Shown one piece after another: positions 52,833 to 64,000 of a DNA stretch of 64,000 nucleotides. The notes beneath the pieces were generated by a model. That model did not search any database. It saw nothing but the letters and a program-made list of their open reading frames with translations, and was not told the DNA's origin. Origin of the DNA: Mimachlamys varia (lineage: Eukaryota > Mollusca > Bivalvia > Pectinida > Pectinidae); the NCBI GenBank assembly GCA_947623455.1, contig OX392529.1:3720001-3784000 (forward strand), read 5' to 3'. A program made the position numbers and the translations under genes. Positions within the stretch are counted from its first letter, which is position 1, and the number at the start of each line of letters is the position of its first letter.

Positions 52833-55362
52833 CTCAAAGAATGTGTAGTAATGTACATTATACTGAGGTTTGTTGCATCTATAGGTTCAAAGACCGTGTA
52901 GTAATGTACATTATACTGAGGTTTGTTGCATCTATAGGTTCAAAGACCGTGTATTGATGTACATTATACCGAGGTTTGTTGCATCTATAGGATCAAAGAC
53001 CGTGTATTGATGTACATTATATTGAGGTTTGTTGCATCTATAGGTTCAAAGACCGTGTATTGATGTACATTATACCGAGGTTTGTTGTATCTATAGGATC
53101 AAAGACCGTGTATTGATGTACATTATATTGAGGTTTGTTGTATCTATAGGATCAAAGACCGTGTATTGATGTACATTATACTGAGGTTTGTTGTATCTAT
53201 AGGATCAAAGACCGTGTATTGATGTACATTATACTGAGGTTTGTTGTATCTATAGGTTCAAAGACCGTGTATTGATGAACATTATACCGAGGTTTGTTGT
53301 ATCTATAGGATCAAAGACCGTGTATTAATGCACATTATACCGAGGTTTGTTGCATCTATAGGTTCAAAGACCGTGTATTGATGTACATTATATTGAGGTT
53401 TGTTGCATCTATAGGTTCAAAGACCGTGTTTTGATGTACATTATACCGAGGTTTGTTGTATCTATAGGTTCAAAGACCGTGTATTGATGTACATTATACC
53501 AAGGTTTGTTGTATCTATAGGTTCAAAGACCGTGTATTGATGTACATTATACTGAGGTTTGTTGTATCTATAGGTTCAAAGACCGTGTATTGATGTACAT
53601 TATACCGAGGTTTGTTGCATCTATAGGTTCAAAGACCGTGTATTGATGTACATTATACCGAAGTTTGTTGCATCTATAGGTTCAAAGACCGTGTATTGAT
53701 GTACATTATACCGAGGTTTGTTGCATCTATAGGTTCAAAGACCGTGTATTGATGTACATTATATTGAGGTTTGTTGCATCTATAGGTTCAAAGACCGTGT
53801 ATTGATGTACATTATACCGAGGTTTGTTTTATCTATAGGTTCAAAGACCGTGTATTGATGTACATTATACTGAGGTTTGTTGTATCTATAGGTTCAAAGA
53901 CCGTGTATTGATGTACATTATATTGAGGTTTGTTGTATCTATAGGATCAAAGACCGTGTATTGATGTACATTATATTGAGGTTTGTTGCATCTATAGGAT
54001 CAAAGACCGTGTATTGATGTACATTATATTGAGGTTTGTTGCATCTATAGGTTCAAAGACCGTGTATTGATGTACATTATATTGAGGTTTGTTGCATCTA
54101 TAGGTTCAAAGACCGTGTATTGATGTACATTATATTGAGGTTTGTTGCATCTATAGGTTCAAAGACCGTGTATTGATGTACATTATACCGAGGTTTGTTG
54201 CATCTATAGGTTCAAAGACCGTGTATTGATGTACATTATATTGAGGTTTGTTGCATCTATAGGTTCAAAGACCGTGTATTGATGTACATTATACCGAGGT
54301 TTGTTGCATCTATAGGTTCAAAGACCGTGTATTGATGTACATTATATTGAGGTTTGTTGTATCTATAGGATCAAAGACCGTGTATTGATGTACATTATAC
54401 TGAGGTTTGTTGTATCTATAGGATCAAAGACCGTGTATTGATGTACATTATATTGAGGTTTGTTGTATCTATAGGTTCAAAGACCGTGTATTGATGTACA
54501 TTATACCGAAGTTTTTTGTATCTATAGGATCAAAGACCGTGTATTGATGTACATTATATTGAGGTTTGTTGTATCTATAGGTTCAAAGACCGTGTATTGA
54601 TGTACATTATATTGAGGTTTGTTTCATCTATAGGTTCAAAGACCGTGTATTGATGTACATTATACCGAAGTTTTTTGTATCTATAGGATCAAAGACCGTG
54701 TATTGATGTACATTATATTGAGGTTTGTTTCATCTATAGGTTCAAAGACCGTGTATTGATGTACATTATACCAAGGTTTGTTGTATCTATAGGTTCAAAG
54801 ACCGTGTATTGATGTACATTATATTGAGGTTTGTTTCATCTATAGGTTCAAAGACCGTGTATTGATGTACATTATACTGAGGTTTGTTTCATCTATAGGT
54901 TCAAAGACCGTGTATTGATGTACATTATACTGAGGTTTGTTTCATCTATAGGTTCAAAGACCGTGTATTGATGTACATTATACTGAGGTTTGTTTCATCT
55001 ATAGGTTCAAAGACCGTGTATTGATGTACATTATACCGAAGTTTGTTGTATCTATAGGTTCAAACAATGTGTATTGATGTACATTATATTGAGGTTTGTT
55101 GTATCTATAGGTTCAAAGACCGTGTATTGATGTACATTATACTGAGGTTTGTTGCATCTATAGGTTCAAAGACCGTGTATTGATGTACATTATACCGAGG
55201 TTTGTTGCATCTATAGGATCAAAGACCGTGTATTGATGTACATTATATTGAGGTTTGTTGCATCTATAGGTTCAAAGACCGTGTATTGATGTACATTATA
55301 CTGAGGTTTGTTGCATCTATAGGTTCAAAGACTGTGTATTGATGTACATTATATTGAGGTTT
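52833..55362. repeat. 53-bp array, about 48 copies (intergenic)
   Basis: Unit TCTATAGGTTCAAAGACCGT plus GTATTGATGTACATTATACC and GAGGTTTGTTGCA. Variants: GGATC/GGTTC, ATACC/ATATT/ATACT, TTGCA/TTGTA/TTTCA. It fills most of the space between the two convergent genes. No related exon was found. Confidence 0.96.
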
Positions 55363-55988
55363 GGCAGGTATTTTTTAATAAGTGTATAAAAACATTATTT
55401 TACATGTATGTTGCCAACAATAACACAGCAGAAAATATATTTTTATACCAATGTTATGTTTAAATGGGCTTGAGCTCTGTAGGTGTAGAAGAGTTGCCCG
55501 AGAAGTCGCCCAAGATGGGTTTCACTTTGTTAAGGACTTGTTTCTCCATTCAGCAGCACAACCTTGACAGTCCTGAAGGCTTAATGTTGATCAGTACAAC
55601 ATCAGGCTGATGTCAGAGCTACTGTACAGGGTCTGGTGGCTACAAATTTACAGACATTTAATCTGCGAGTCAAACTTTTTCAGACTTTTACAAATCCAGA
55701 GATTCACATCCAAATTTGGCATTATAAGTGGACAGCTGACTATCCAGCCCAAGCTTCCAGTAATAGTTTAGCAGTGCCAAGAGTGCCTCACTGCTTTGAC
55801 GAAGGTTCTTCTGTGATAGAAGGCTCGGAATCTTAAACAGAACGTCTGCTTTATTCCAGTGGTACAAAAAGCTGATACTCCACGTCATCAATCGATTCCC
55901 GGTTTACTGATTGAAGGTGTAACAACTTTGTACTTGACACAGAATCTTCGCTAGTTCTTCAATCATGCCATGAGTTATTGACAGAAAC
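55363..55988 (-). other. GTF2H4: 3' UTR region of GTF2H4 and downstream sequence
   Basis: Unique sequence directly downstream of the GTF2H4 stop on the minus strand. TTTATT at 55850-55855 is an AATAAA on the minus strand, about 135 bp after the stop and a plausible polyadenylation signal. Open frames here (for example 55688-55891 minus) have no domain. Confidence 0.5.
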
Positions 55989-56102
55989 TCAGTTGTTGCT
56001 CTGTCGCTGGCGAATCCAGAAGCGTCGGACATCGTCGTGGCCTGACCGAGATACCACCATGACACGTTTGGACGGGTTCTCCCACGTCAGTACATCCAGA
56101 TC
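55989..56102 (-). CDS. GTF2H4: GTF2H4 last coding exon
   Basis: Acceptor GGTGTGACAG on the minus strand; 37 codons ([37 protein letters not shown]) and TGA. Corresponds to the end of the p52 C-terminal domain, which pairs with p8. Confidence 0.94.
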   Translation of the reverse strand, partial: DLDVLTWENPSKRVMVVSRSGHDDVRRFWIRQRQSNN

Positions 56103-59100
56103 CTGTCACACCAAAGATCAAGTTATAATTTATATAAAGATGAATACAAATATTTGTACTGACAAAACATGATCCATTCTAATGAAAATTAAGGATCTGT
56201 CTTACTGAAAACTTAAAATGTCAAAAAGGGATGAAAACTAAATTTCTCTTATGAGAAATAACATTACATGGGACAATACAGAGATCAATCTTACAAAGAA
56301 TAGAAGAATTGTACCTCTGTGGGGCTAGATTCTGAGTTTTAATCCTAAAGAGACGATTCTTAATTTGCCAAACACAAGTCTTGTTCAAGTGTTTGGCAGC
56401 GTCAATCTTTCTCCAAGGTTTAAGAAACCTTTCTTATTCCTAAGTCAGAGAATAATTCTTTTTCTTTTAAAGTGCTGATGTCAGTAAAAATCCCAATTGA
56501 TCATCAATTAGAGTTGGTTGTCCGACTGATTCGATAATTGATTAAGTAACGGGTTATATAAACTCAATGAATTTTGGATATTTTTAGGTATTTTGCCTTA
56601 TAACACTGCATTCAACATACACTATGTGGTGAATTGGTCTACTTTGGGTACTTGTGAATGCTATTACTATACAATTACTAAAAAGAACTTCAAAATAGTA
56701 AATTGTTATAATTAAAGTATGTCTTTTTTGAGCTTCTGATAAGTAATTAATCTAAGAAAGTTTGTTCATTTTGAACAAAATTTGCCTTGTTCCATATATG
56801 TCCAATTAATCTATCATCAGAAATTAAAATGGATATGTATTAAATAATATCGGAAGAGAGATTAATTTCTTACATCTGATAATCCTGCCATCACTAGCTG
56901 CGCTAAAGAGTGAACGTTACAGATTCCCTTAATTGTTATATACTGGGTATTCTCTCATCTCAATCCAGGATAAAGACGGGTATCTCACTAAACAAGAAAG
57001 GGAGGATACCCTTGTCAGGGGTGTTACAGAAAACAATCATGTCACTTACTTTTGCATAATCTCGGAGAAGTTCAAAGTCACTCTGAGAATTAAATTGACT
57101 GTACAGTACACCATCTGTGAACTTGAACCTGTCTCGTTCCATTTCCCACAGGCGAATCTGATCAGTGATGGTAGGGGGCAGCACTGGACTCTGTTTATAC
57201 ATTAATGTAGTAACAGTTATTGTACACCCACTTTTGATGACATAGGATACATCCCCGAACACTAAAGCTAAATGGGATAATTGGGGGAAACAGGGAGTTA
57301 TGTCCTCTTAATTGGTTGATTAAATCAAACTTGTATGGATTCTGAAACTTATTCAATATTTAATATAATACAAACCCATTGCTAAAACTGGATGTCAAAC
57401 ACAATTTATTAATTATTAATTTGCACTCTGATTGGTTGATAGTTTGAAAACAGTAACTGTTTTAAAGCTGACAAGACTGATGAAATTTGATCAATATTTG
57501 TGGTTAATTTGAAGACTCTGACATGAGTTGTATTGTAGTATATACCTGTTTCAGCATCTTCGGGTGGGCATGGCTCCTAAGGAAACTGATGATCTGTAAC
57601 AAGTGATATAAAACAGGGAACAGATTCATTAAAGTTGGTTAAAAGATTAAGGAGTTGTCGGGACAAACACCTATGTATAGTGACCTGGTTGTCATGGCAA
57701 TCAATGTTTTCTGCTTAACAAACTGCATGACAATCTACACCTAGACCCTAACAGTCCTGTGTAGTTTCATGGAAATCGTCAGTTCACAGGTTAAAAGGGG
57801 TTGTCTGGACAAAAATTTACACAAGAATCTATGTAAAGTGATCTGGTTATCATGGCAACCGACATTTCTACTAAACATAACCCTGTATGCAAATCTACAC
57901 ATGTCTCCTAACATTCATGTGAGGTTTCGTGCAAATCGGTCACATACCTACTCGGCTGTGACAGTGATACCACGGACAACATACCTGCTCAGCTGTGACA
58001 GTGATACCACAGACAACCTACCTGCTCGGCTGTGATACCACGGACAACATACCTGCTCGGCTGTGATACCACTGACAACATACCTGCTCAGCTGTGACAG
58101 TGATACCACGGACAACATACCTGCTCAGCTGTGACAGTGATACCACAGACAACCTACCTGCTCGGCTGTGATACCACGGACAACATACATGCTCGGCTGT
58201 GACAGTGATACCCCGGACAACATACCTGCTCGGCTGTGATACCCCGGACAACATACCTGCTCAGCTGTGACAGTGATACCCCGGACAACATACCTGCTCG
58301 GCTGTGACAGTGATACCACGGACAACATACCTGCTCGGCTGTGATACCACGGACAACATACCTGCTCGGCTGTGATACCACGGACAACATACCTGCTCGG
58401 CTGTGATACCACGGACAACATACCTGCTCGGCTGTGATACCACGGACAACATACCTGCTCAGCTGTGATACCACAGACAACATACCTGCTCAGCTGTGAC
58501 AGTGATACCACAGACAACCTACCTGCTCGGCTGTGATACCACGGACAACATACCTGCTCGGCTGTGACAGTGATACCCCAGACAACATACCTGCTCGGCT
58601 GTGACAGTGATACCACGGACAACATACCTGCTCGGCTGTGATACCACGGACAACATACCTGCTCAGCTGTGACAGTGATACCACGGACAACATACCTGCT
58701 CAGCTGTGATACCCCGGACAACATACCTGCTCAGCTGTGATACCACGGACGAGTGCTTCCCGGACACTCTCTCTGGATAAGTTACCAACTGCCATGTTTG
58801 GAAACCTAAACAAAATTATATTTGGAAGTGAAAGAGAAGTGTGATTATTTCAATTTTCTCAGTTACTTCAATCTTTCTGTCAATTTGTCTGTATTTTTTG
58901 TCAGCTCAATGCCTTTAATCCTAATAAGTTAAATGCTTCTAAAACATAACTTAGTTTGATACATTTTGTGAATAAATTGTAAAATAGTACAATTTATAAA
59001 CTAGCCATTAACAGCAGCAAATAAAGAACTCTTTTTTAATAAAGTTGTGAACAGGTGAACATGTATTGTGTTACCTACAGCATATACTCATGTTAAATAT

Positions 59101-62100
59101 TGTGCAAGATGGGACTGATTCCACTAAAGTAATAATTAACTTACCTGTATAGCATTTCACAGAATAAAGCTACCAGGGCAACCTTCAGTGGGGAATCTGT
59201 AACATACAAACACAGAATAGAGTTACCAGGGCAACCTTCAATGGGGAGTCTGTAACATACAAACACAGAATAAAGCTACCAGGGCAACCTTCAGTGGGGA
59301 GTCTGTAACATACAAACACAGAATAGAGTTACCAGGGCAACCTTCAGTGGGGAGTCTGTAACATACAAACACAGAATAGAGTTACCAGGACAACCTTCAG
59401 TGGGGAGTCTGTAACATACAAACACAGAATAAAGCTACCAGGACAACCTTCAGTGGGGAGTCTGTAACATACAAACACACAATAGAGTTACCAGGACAAC
59501 CTTCAGTGGGGAGTCTGTAACATACAAACACAGAATAGAGTTACCAGGACAACCTTCAATGGGGAGTCTGTAACATACAAACACAGAATAGAGTTACCAG
59601 GACAACCTTCAGTGGGGAGTCTATAACATACAAACACAGAATAGAGTTACCAGGACAACCTTCAGTGGGGAGTCTGTAACATACAAACACAGAATAGAGT
59701 TACCAGGACAACCTTCAGTGGGGAATCTGTAACATACAAACACAGAATAGAGTTACCAAGACAACCTTCAGTGGGGAGTCTGTAACATACAAACACAGAA
59801 TAGAGTTACCAGGACAACCTTCAGTGGGGAGTCTGTAACATACAAACACAGAATAGAGTTACCAAGACAACCTTCAGTGGGGAATCTGTAACATACAAAC
59901 ACAGAATAGAGTCACCAGGACAACATTCAGTGGGCAGTCTGTAACATACAAACTCAGAATAGAGTTACCAGGACAACCTTCAGTGGGGAGTTTGTAACAT
60001 ACAAACACAGAATAGAGTTACCAAGACAACCTTCAGTGGGGAGTCTGTAACATACAAACACAGAATAGAGTTACCAGGACAACCTTCAGTGGGGAGTCTG
60101 TAACATACAACACAGAATAGAGTTACCAAGACAACCTTCAGTGGGGAGTCTGTAACATACAAACACAGAATAGAGTTACCAAGACAACCTTCAGTGGGGA
60201 GTCTGTAACATACAAACACAGAATAGAGTTACCAGGACAACCTTCAGTGGGGGAGTCTGTAACATACAAACACAGAATAGAGTTACCAAGACAACCTTCA
60301 GTGGGGAGTCTGTAACATACAAACACAGAATAGAGTTACCAGGACAACCTTCAGTGGGGAATCTGTAACATACAAACACAGAATAGAGTTACCAGGACAA
60401 CCTTCAGTGGGGAGTCTGTAACATACAAACACAGAATAGAGTTACCAGGACAACCTTCAGTGGGGAGTCTGTAACATAAAAACACAGAATAGAGTTACCA
60501 GGACAACCTTCAGTGGGGAGTCTGTAACATTCAAACACAGAATAGAGTTACCAGGACAACTTTCGGTGGGGAGTCTGTAACATACAAACACAGAATAGAG
60601 TTACCAAGACAACCTTCAGTGGGGAATCTGTAACATACCAACAGAAAAGAGTTACCAGGACAACCTTCAGTGGGGAGTCTGTAACATACAAACACACAAT
60701 AGAGTTACCAGGACAACTTTCAGTGGGGAGTCTGTAACATACAAACACAGAATAGAGTTACCAGGACAACCTTCAGTGGGGAGTCTGTAACATACAAACA
60801 CAGAATAGAGTTACCAGGACAACATTCGGTGGGGAGTCTGTAACATACAAACACAGAATAGAGTTACCAGGACAACTTTCGGTGGGAAGTCTGTAACATA
60901 AAAACACAGAATAGTTACCAGGACAACCTTCAGTGGGGAATATACCTATGTTAGCCAGTGTTACACACCTGTAAGGTAAACCTGTGTTAGTCAGTGTTAC
61001 ACACCTGTAAGGTATACCTGTGTTAGTCAGTGTTACACACCTGTAATGTATACCTGTATTAGCTATAGCGTAACACACATGTAAGGTATACCTATGTTAG
61101 TCAGTGTTACACACCTGTAAGGTATACCTGTGTTAGTCAGTATTACACACCTGTAAGGTATACCTGTGTTAGTCAGTGTTACACACCTGTAAGGTATACC
61201 TGTGTTAGTCAGTGTTACACACCTGTAAGGTATACCTATGTTAGCCAGTGTTACACACCTGTAAGGTATACCTGTGTTAGTCAGTGTTACACACCTGTAA
61301 GGTATACCTGTGTTAGTCAGTGTTACACACCTGTAAGGTATACCTGTGTTAGTCAGTGTTACACACCTGTAAGGTATACCTGTATTAGCTATAGTGTAAC
61401 ACACCTGTAAGGTATACCTACCTATGTTAGCCAGTGTTACATACCTGTACGGTATACCTGTGTTAGCTATAGTGTACCACACCTGTAAGGTATACCTACC
61501 TGTGTTAACCAGTGTTTCACACCTGTACGGTATACCTGTGTTAGCTATAGTGTACCACACCTGTAAGGTATACCTACCTGTGTTAGCTATAGTATAACAC
61601 ACACCTGTAAGGTATACCCACCTGTGTTAGCTATAGTATAACACACACCTGTAAGGTATACCTATGTTAGCTATAGTATAACACACACCTGTAAGGTATA
61701 CCTGTGTTAGCTATAGTATAACACACACCTGTAAGGTATACCTGTGTTAGCTATAGTATAACACACAACTGTACGGTATACCTGTGTTAGCTATAGTATA
61801 ACACACACCTGTATGGTATACCTGTGTTAGCTATAGTATAACACACACCTGTAAGGTATACCTGTGTTAGCTATAGTATAACACACACCTGTACGGTATA
61901 CCTGTGTTAGCCAGTGTAACACACTTGTAAGGTATACCTGTGTTAGCTATAGTATAACACACACCTGTACGGTATACTTGTGTTAGTCAGTGTTACACAC
62001 CTGTAAGGTATACCTGTGTTAGTCAGTGTTACACCCCTGTAAGGTATACCCACCTGTGTAGGCGTACACCCTATAGTTTGTCTCCACCATTAGGTAGCCC

Positions 62101-62186
62101 TGTTGATTGGTATCTGTGTTGAGGCTGGTCACTCCCGATGCCAGGTTAACTGCCAGACGCGTGGGGTAGTATCGCATTGCCTTCCT
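55989..62186 (-). CDS. GTF2H4: GTF2H4, TFIIH subunit p52 (Tfb2), C-terminal 188 residues in six exons
   Basis: Minus-strand join in transcript order: 62186-62054, 59196-59145, 58805-58727, 57593-57546, 57190-57050, 56102-55989 (stop TGA at 55991-55989). All GT-AG, all in phase, 567 nt. Recognised from [80 protein letters not shown] and [10 protein letters not shown], which follow human p52 closely over its C-terminal 40 percent. p52 is a core TFIIH subunit that anchors and stimulates the XPB helicase and binds the small p8 subunit through its C-terminal domain; it acts in transcription initiation and nucleotide excision repair in the nucleus. Upstream exons lie beyond the right edge. Two of its introns and the edge intron are filled with junction-derived arrays. 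No damage to the reading frame is seen. Confidence 0.95.
57050..57190 (-). CDS. GTF2H4: GTF2H4 exon encoding the [13 protein letters not shown] segment
   Basis: Acceptor TATAAACAG, donor GCAAAA|GTAAGT; 47 codons, phase 0 both sides. The most conserved stretch visible, nearly identical to vertebrate p52 over the [13 protein letters not shown]...ERDR...VLY region. Confidence 0.95.
57546..57593 (-). CDS. GTF2H4: GTF2H4 16-codon exon
   Basis: Acceptor TTGTTACAG, donor [28 protein letters not shown], phase 0 both sides. Confidence 0.93.
57655..57945. repeat. Two diverged copies of a roughly 145-bp sequence in a GTF2H4 intron
   Basis: Shared landmarks: GTTGTCGGGACAAA / GTTGTCTGGACAAA, GTGACCTGGTTGTCATGGCA / GTGATCTGGTTATCATGGCA, and GTAGTTTCATGGAAATCG / GAGGTTTCGTGCAAATCG. 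Probably a decayed interspersed repeat. Confidence 0.65.
57946..58726 (-). repeat. 31/39-bp array of a GTF2H4 exon end with its 5' splice site, about 22 copies
   Basis: On the minus strand each unit reads TCCGTGGTATCACAGCTGAG or ...GCCGAG, then CAG|GTATGTTG. That is the last 23 nt of exon 58727-58805 (VRGITAEQ) plus its donor. A longer type has CACTGTC inserted after TATCACTG. GTATGTTG donors recur in most copies; others have GTAGGTTG. Confidence 0.94.
58727..58805 (-). CDS. GTF2H4: GTF2H4 exon FPNM...GITAEQ
   Basis: Acceptor TTTAG, donor GAGCAG|GTATGT; 26 codons after a split Arg. [20 protein letters not shown] then GITAEQ matches the p52 RFPNM...RESVQQAI...GITAQQ segment. Confidence 0.95.
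59145..59196 (-). CDS. GTF2H4: GTF2H4 exon [16 protein letters not shown]
   Basis: Acceptor TATGTTACAG, donor ATACAG|GTAAGT; 52 nt with split codons at both ends. The start of this exon and its acceptor are the source of the 53-bp array on its upstream side. Confidence 0.93.
59197..60940 (-). repeat. 53-bp array of 3' splice site plus exon start, about 33 copies (GTF2H4 intron)
   Basis: On the minus strand each unit is TTTGTATGTTACAG followed by ACTCCCCACTGAAGGTTGTC and CTGGTAACTCTATTCTGTG. It copies the acceptor and about 39 nt of the downstream exon (ATTCCCCACTGAAGGTTGCC onward). The copies read GACTCCCC where the exon reads GATTCCCC; a minority read GATTCCCC. Confidence 0.95.
60941..62053 (-). 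repeat. 36-bp array next to the 5' splice site of a GTF2H4 exon, about 30 copies
   Basis: Unit (plus strand) GTTAGTCAGTGTTACACACC plus TGTAAGGTATACCTGT. On the minus strand it reads AACACAGGTATACCTTACAG, echoing the authentic exon end and donor TACACAGGTGGGTATACC. A second monomer type has GTTAGCTATAGTATAACAC. The array begins directly at the donor and abuts the 53-bp 3'-splice-site array, so the two fill the whole intron. Confidence 0.9.
62054..62186 (-). CDS. GTF2H4: GTF2H4 exon [11 protein letters not shown]...[11 protein letters not shown]
   Basis: Acceptor ATGTTGTAG, donor TACACAG|GTGGGT; 44 codons plus one base. Most 5' exon of the gene inside the window. The loop SLNTDTNQQ differs from vertebrate sequence, as expected for a variable loop. 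Confidence 0.94.
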
Positions 62187-62329
62187 CTACAACATAGGTA
62201 TGAAAGGTTATTTATATAGATCAATTATGATATCTATCTCATCAATTTATAATTTACCTGTTAATTACTGCAGTGTAAAAATAAAGGCTGAAGCATTTTG
62301 TGGATCATTTATGGTATTTATGGACAACA

Positions 62330-64000
62330 GACTTACCTTTCTCTGATAGACCAGACATCAGACCTACCTTTCTCTGATAGACCAGACATCAGACCTACCT
62401 TTCTCTGATAGACCAGACATCAGACCTACCTTTCTCTGATAGACCAGACATCAGACCTACCTTTCTCTGATAGACCAGACATCAGACCTACCTTTCTCTG
62501 ATAGACCCGACAACAGACTTACCTTTCTCTGGTAGACCAGACATCAAACCTACCTTTCTCTGGTAGACCAGACATCAGACCTACCTTTCTACACCAGACC
62601 TACCTTTCTCTGGTAGACCAGACATCAGACCTACCTTTCTCTGATAGACCCGACAAAAAACTTACCTTTCTCTGGTAGACCAGACATCAGACCTACCTTT
62701 CTCTGATAGACCCGACAACAGACTTACCTTTCTCTGGTAGACCAGACATCAAACCTACCTTTCTATGATAGACCCGACAACAGAATTACCTTTCTCAGGT
62801 AGACCTGACATCAGACCTACCTTTCTCTGATAGACCAGACATCAGACCTACCTTTCTACACCAGACCTACCTTTCTCTGATAGACCCGACAATAGACCTA
62901 TCTTTCTCTGACAGACCAGAAACCAGACCTACCTTTCTCTGGTAGACCAGATATCAGACCTACCTTTCTCTGATAGACCCGACAAAAAACTTACCTTTCC
63001 CTGGTAGACCAGACATCAGACCTACCTTTCTCTGATAGACCCGACAACAGACCTACCTTTCTCTGATAGACCAGACATCAGACCTACCTTTCTCTGATAG
63101 ACCAGACATCAGACCTACCTTTCTCTGGTAGACCAGACATCAGACCTACCTTTCTCTGGTAGACCAGACATCAGACCTACCTTTCTCTGATAGACCAGAC
63201 ATCAGACCTACTTTTCTCTGATAGACCAGACATCAGACCTACTTTTCTCTGGTAGACCATACATCAGACCTACCTTTCTCTGATAGACCAGACAACAGAC
63301 TTACCTTTCTCTGATAGACCAGACATCAGACCTAACTTTCTCTGATAGACCAGACATCAGACCTACCTTTCTCTGGTAGATCAGACACCAGACCTACCTT
63401 TCTCTGGTAGACCAGACATCAGACCTACCTTTCTCTGGTAGACCAGACAACAGACCTACCTTTCTCTGGTAGACCCGACACAAGACCTACCTTTCTCCGG
63501 TAGACCAGACACCAGACCTACCTTTCTCTGATAGACCAGACACCAGACCTACCTTTCTCTGATAGACCCGACACAAGACCTACCTTTCTCTGATAGACCA
63601 GACATCAAACCTACCTTTCTCTGGTAGACCAGACATCAGACCTACCTTTCTCTGATAGACAGGACATCAGACCTACCTTTCTCTGGTAGACCAGACATCA
63701 GACCTACCTTTCTCTGGTAGACCAGACATCAGACCTACCTTTCTCTGGTAGACCAGACATCAAACCTACCTTTCTCTGATAGACCAGACATCAGACCTAC
63801 CTTTCTCTGACAGACCAGACATCAAACCTACCTTTCTCTGGTAGACCAGACATCAGACCTACCTTTCTCTGACAGACCAGACATCAGACCTACCTTTCTC
63901 TGGTAGACCAGACATCAGACCTACCTTTCTCTGGTAGACCAGACATCAGACCTACCTTTCTCTGGTAGACCAGACTTCAGACCTACCTTTCTCTGATAGA
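62330..64000 (-). repeat. 31-bp array of an exon end with its 5' splice site, about 54 copies, running off the window
   Basis: On the minus strand each unit reads CTGGTCTATCAGAGAAAG or CTGGTCTACCAGAGAAAG, then GTAGGTCTGATGT. Translated, the exonic part is LVYQRK, which precedes RKAMRYYP just as LVFQRK precedes the matching segment in vertebrate p52. The parent exon is therefore predicted just beyond 64000. Confidence 0.92.

Noticed and set aside
52833..55362. B-box-like GGTTCAAAGACC in every 53-bp unit as a Pol III promoter array
   Set aside because: The spacing of the final C residues does not fit the B-box consensus and no A box is present in the unit.

Overview
The window is eukaryotic nuclear DNA, most likely from a bivalve or other lophotrochozoan (inference). 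The coding sequence is split into short exons with GT-AG introns. The interspersed repeats are tRNA-headed SINEs and an element ending in a GGCCC-TTC-GGGCC hairpin, of the kind I associate with mollusc genomes. By my boundaries about 37 kb of the 64 kb is tandem repeat.

Three protein-coding genes can be read by joining exons in phase. (1) A minus-strand first coding exon at 14185-14333 belongs to the FAM102/EEIG1 family (N-terminal C2 domain); the rest of that gene lies to the left and I did not find it. (2) Diverging from it, a plus-strand gene of 20 coding exons (15816-50831) encodes a 721-residue protein. It has a possible ubiquitin-like N-terminus, a TPR superhelix, and a C-terminal SGNH-hydrolase-like domain with GDSH, LGEID and DGTH motifs. 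Every exon junction keeps phase. (3) Converging on its 3' end, the minus-strand gene GTF2H4 (TFIIH p52) occupies 55989 to beyond the right edge. Its six last exons (188 residues) are visible.

Layout: 1-14 kb holds arrays of 43, 38, 26/27, 83 and 50 bp, a 1.3 kb mollusc-type element and a hAT-like MITE with an 8-bp target duplication. 14.3-15.8 kb is the divergent promoter region. 16.1-22.7 kb (intron 1) is a 35-bp satellite with a 2.48 kb higher-order duplication. 22.8-51 kb alternates small exons with introns filled by arrays. 51.5-55.4 kb is the intergenic stretch between convergent genes, made of a SINE-tail array and a 53-bp array. 55.5-64 kb is GTF2H4.

The most striking observation is that many intron arrays are amplified copies of the adjacent exon-intron junction. 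Each monomer carries the last 18-70 nt of the upstream exon plus its 5' splice site (plus-gene introns 3, 5, 6, 7, 11, 13, probably 18; GTF2H4 introns at 57.9-58.7 and 62.3-64 kb). In one GTF2H4 intron a second array instead copies the 3' splice site and the start of the downstream exon. The locus therefore carries hundreds of near-perfect decoy splice sites, recurring in two unrelated genes on opposite strands.
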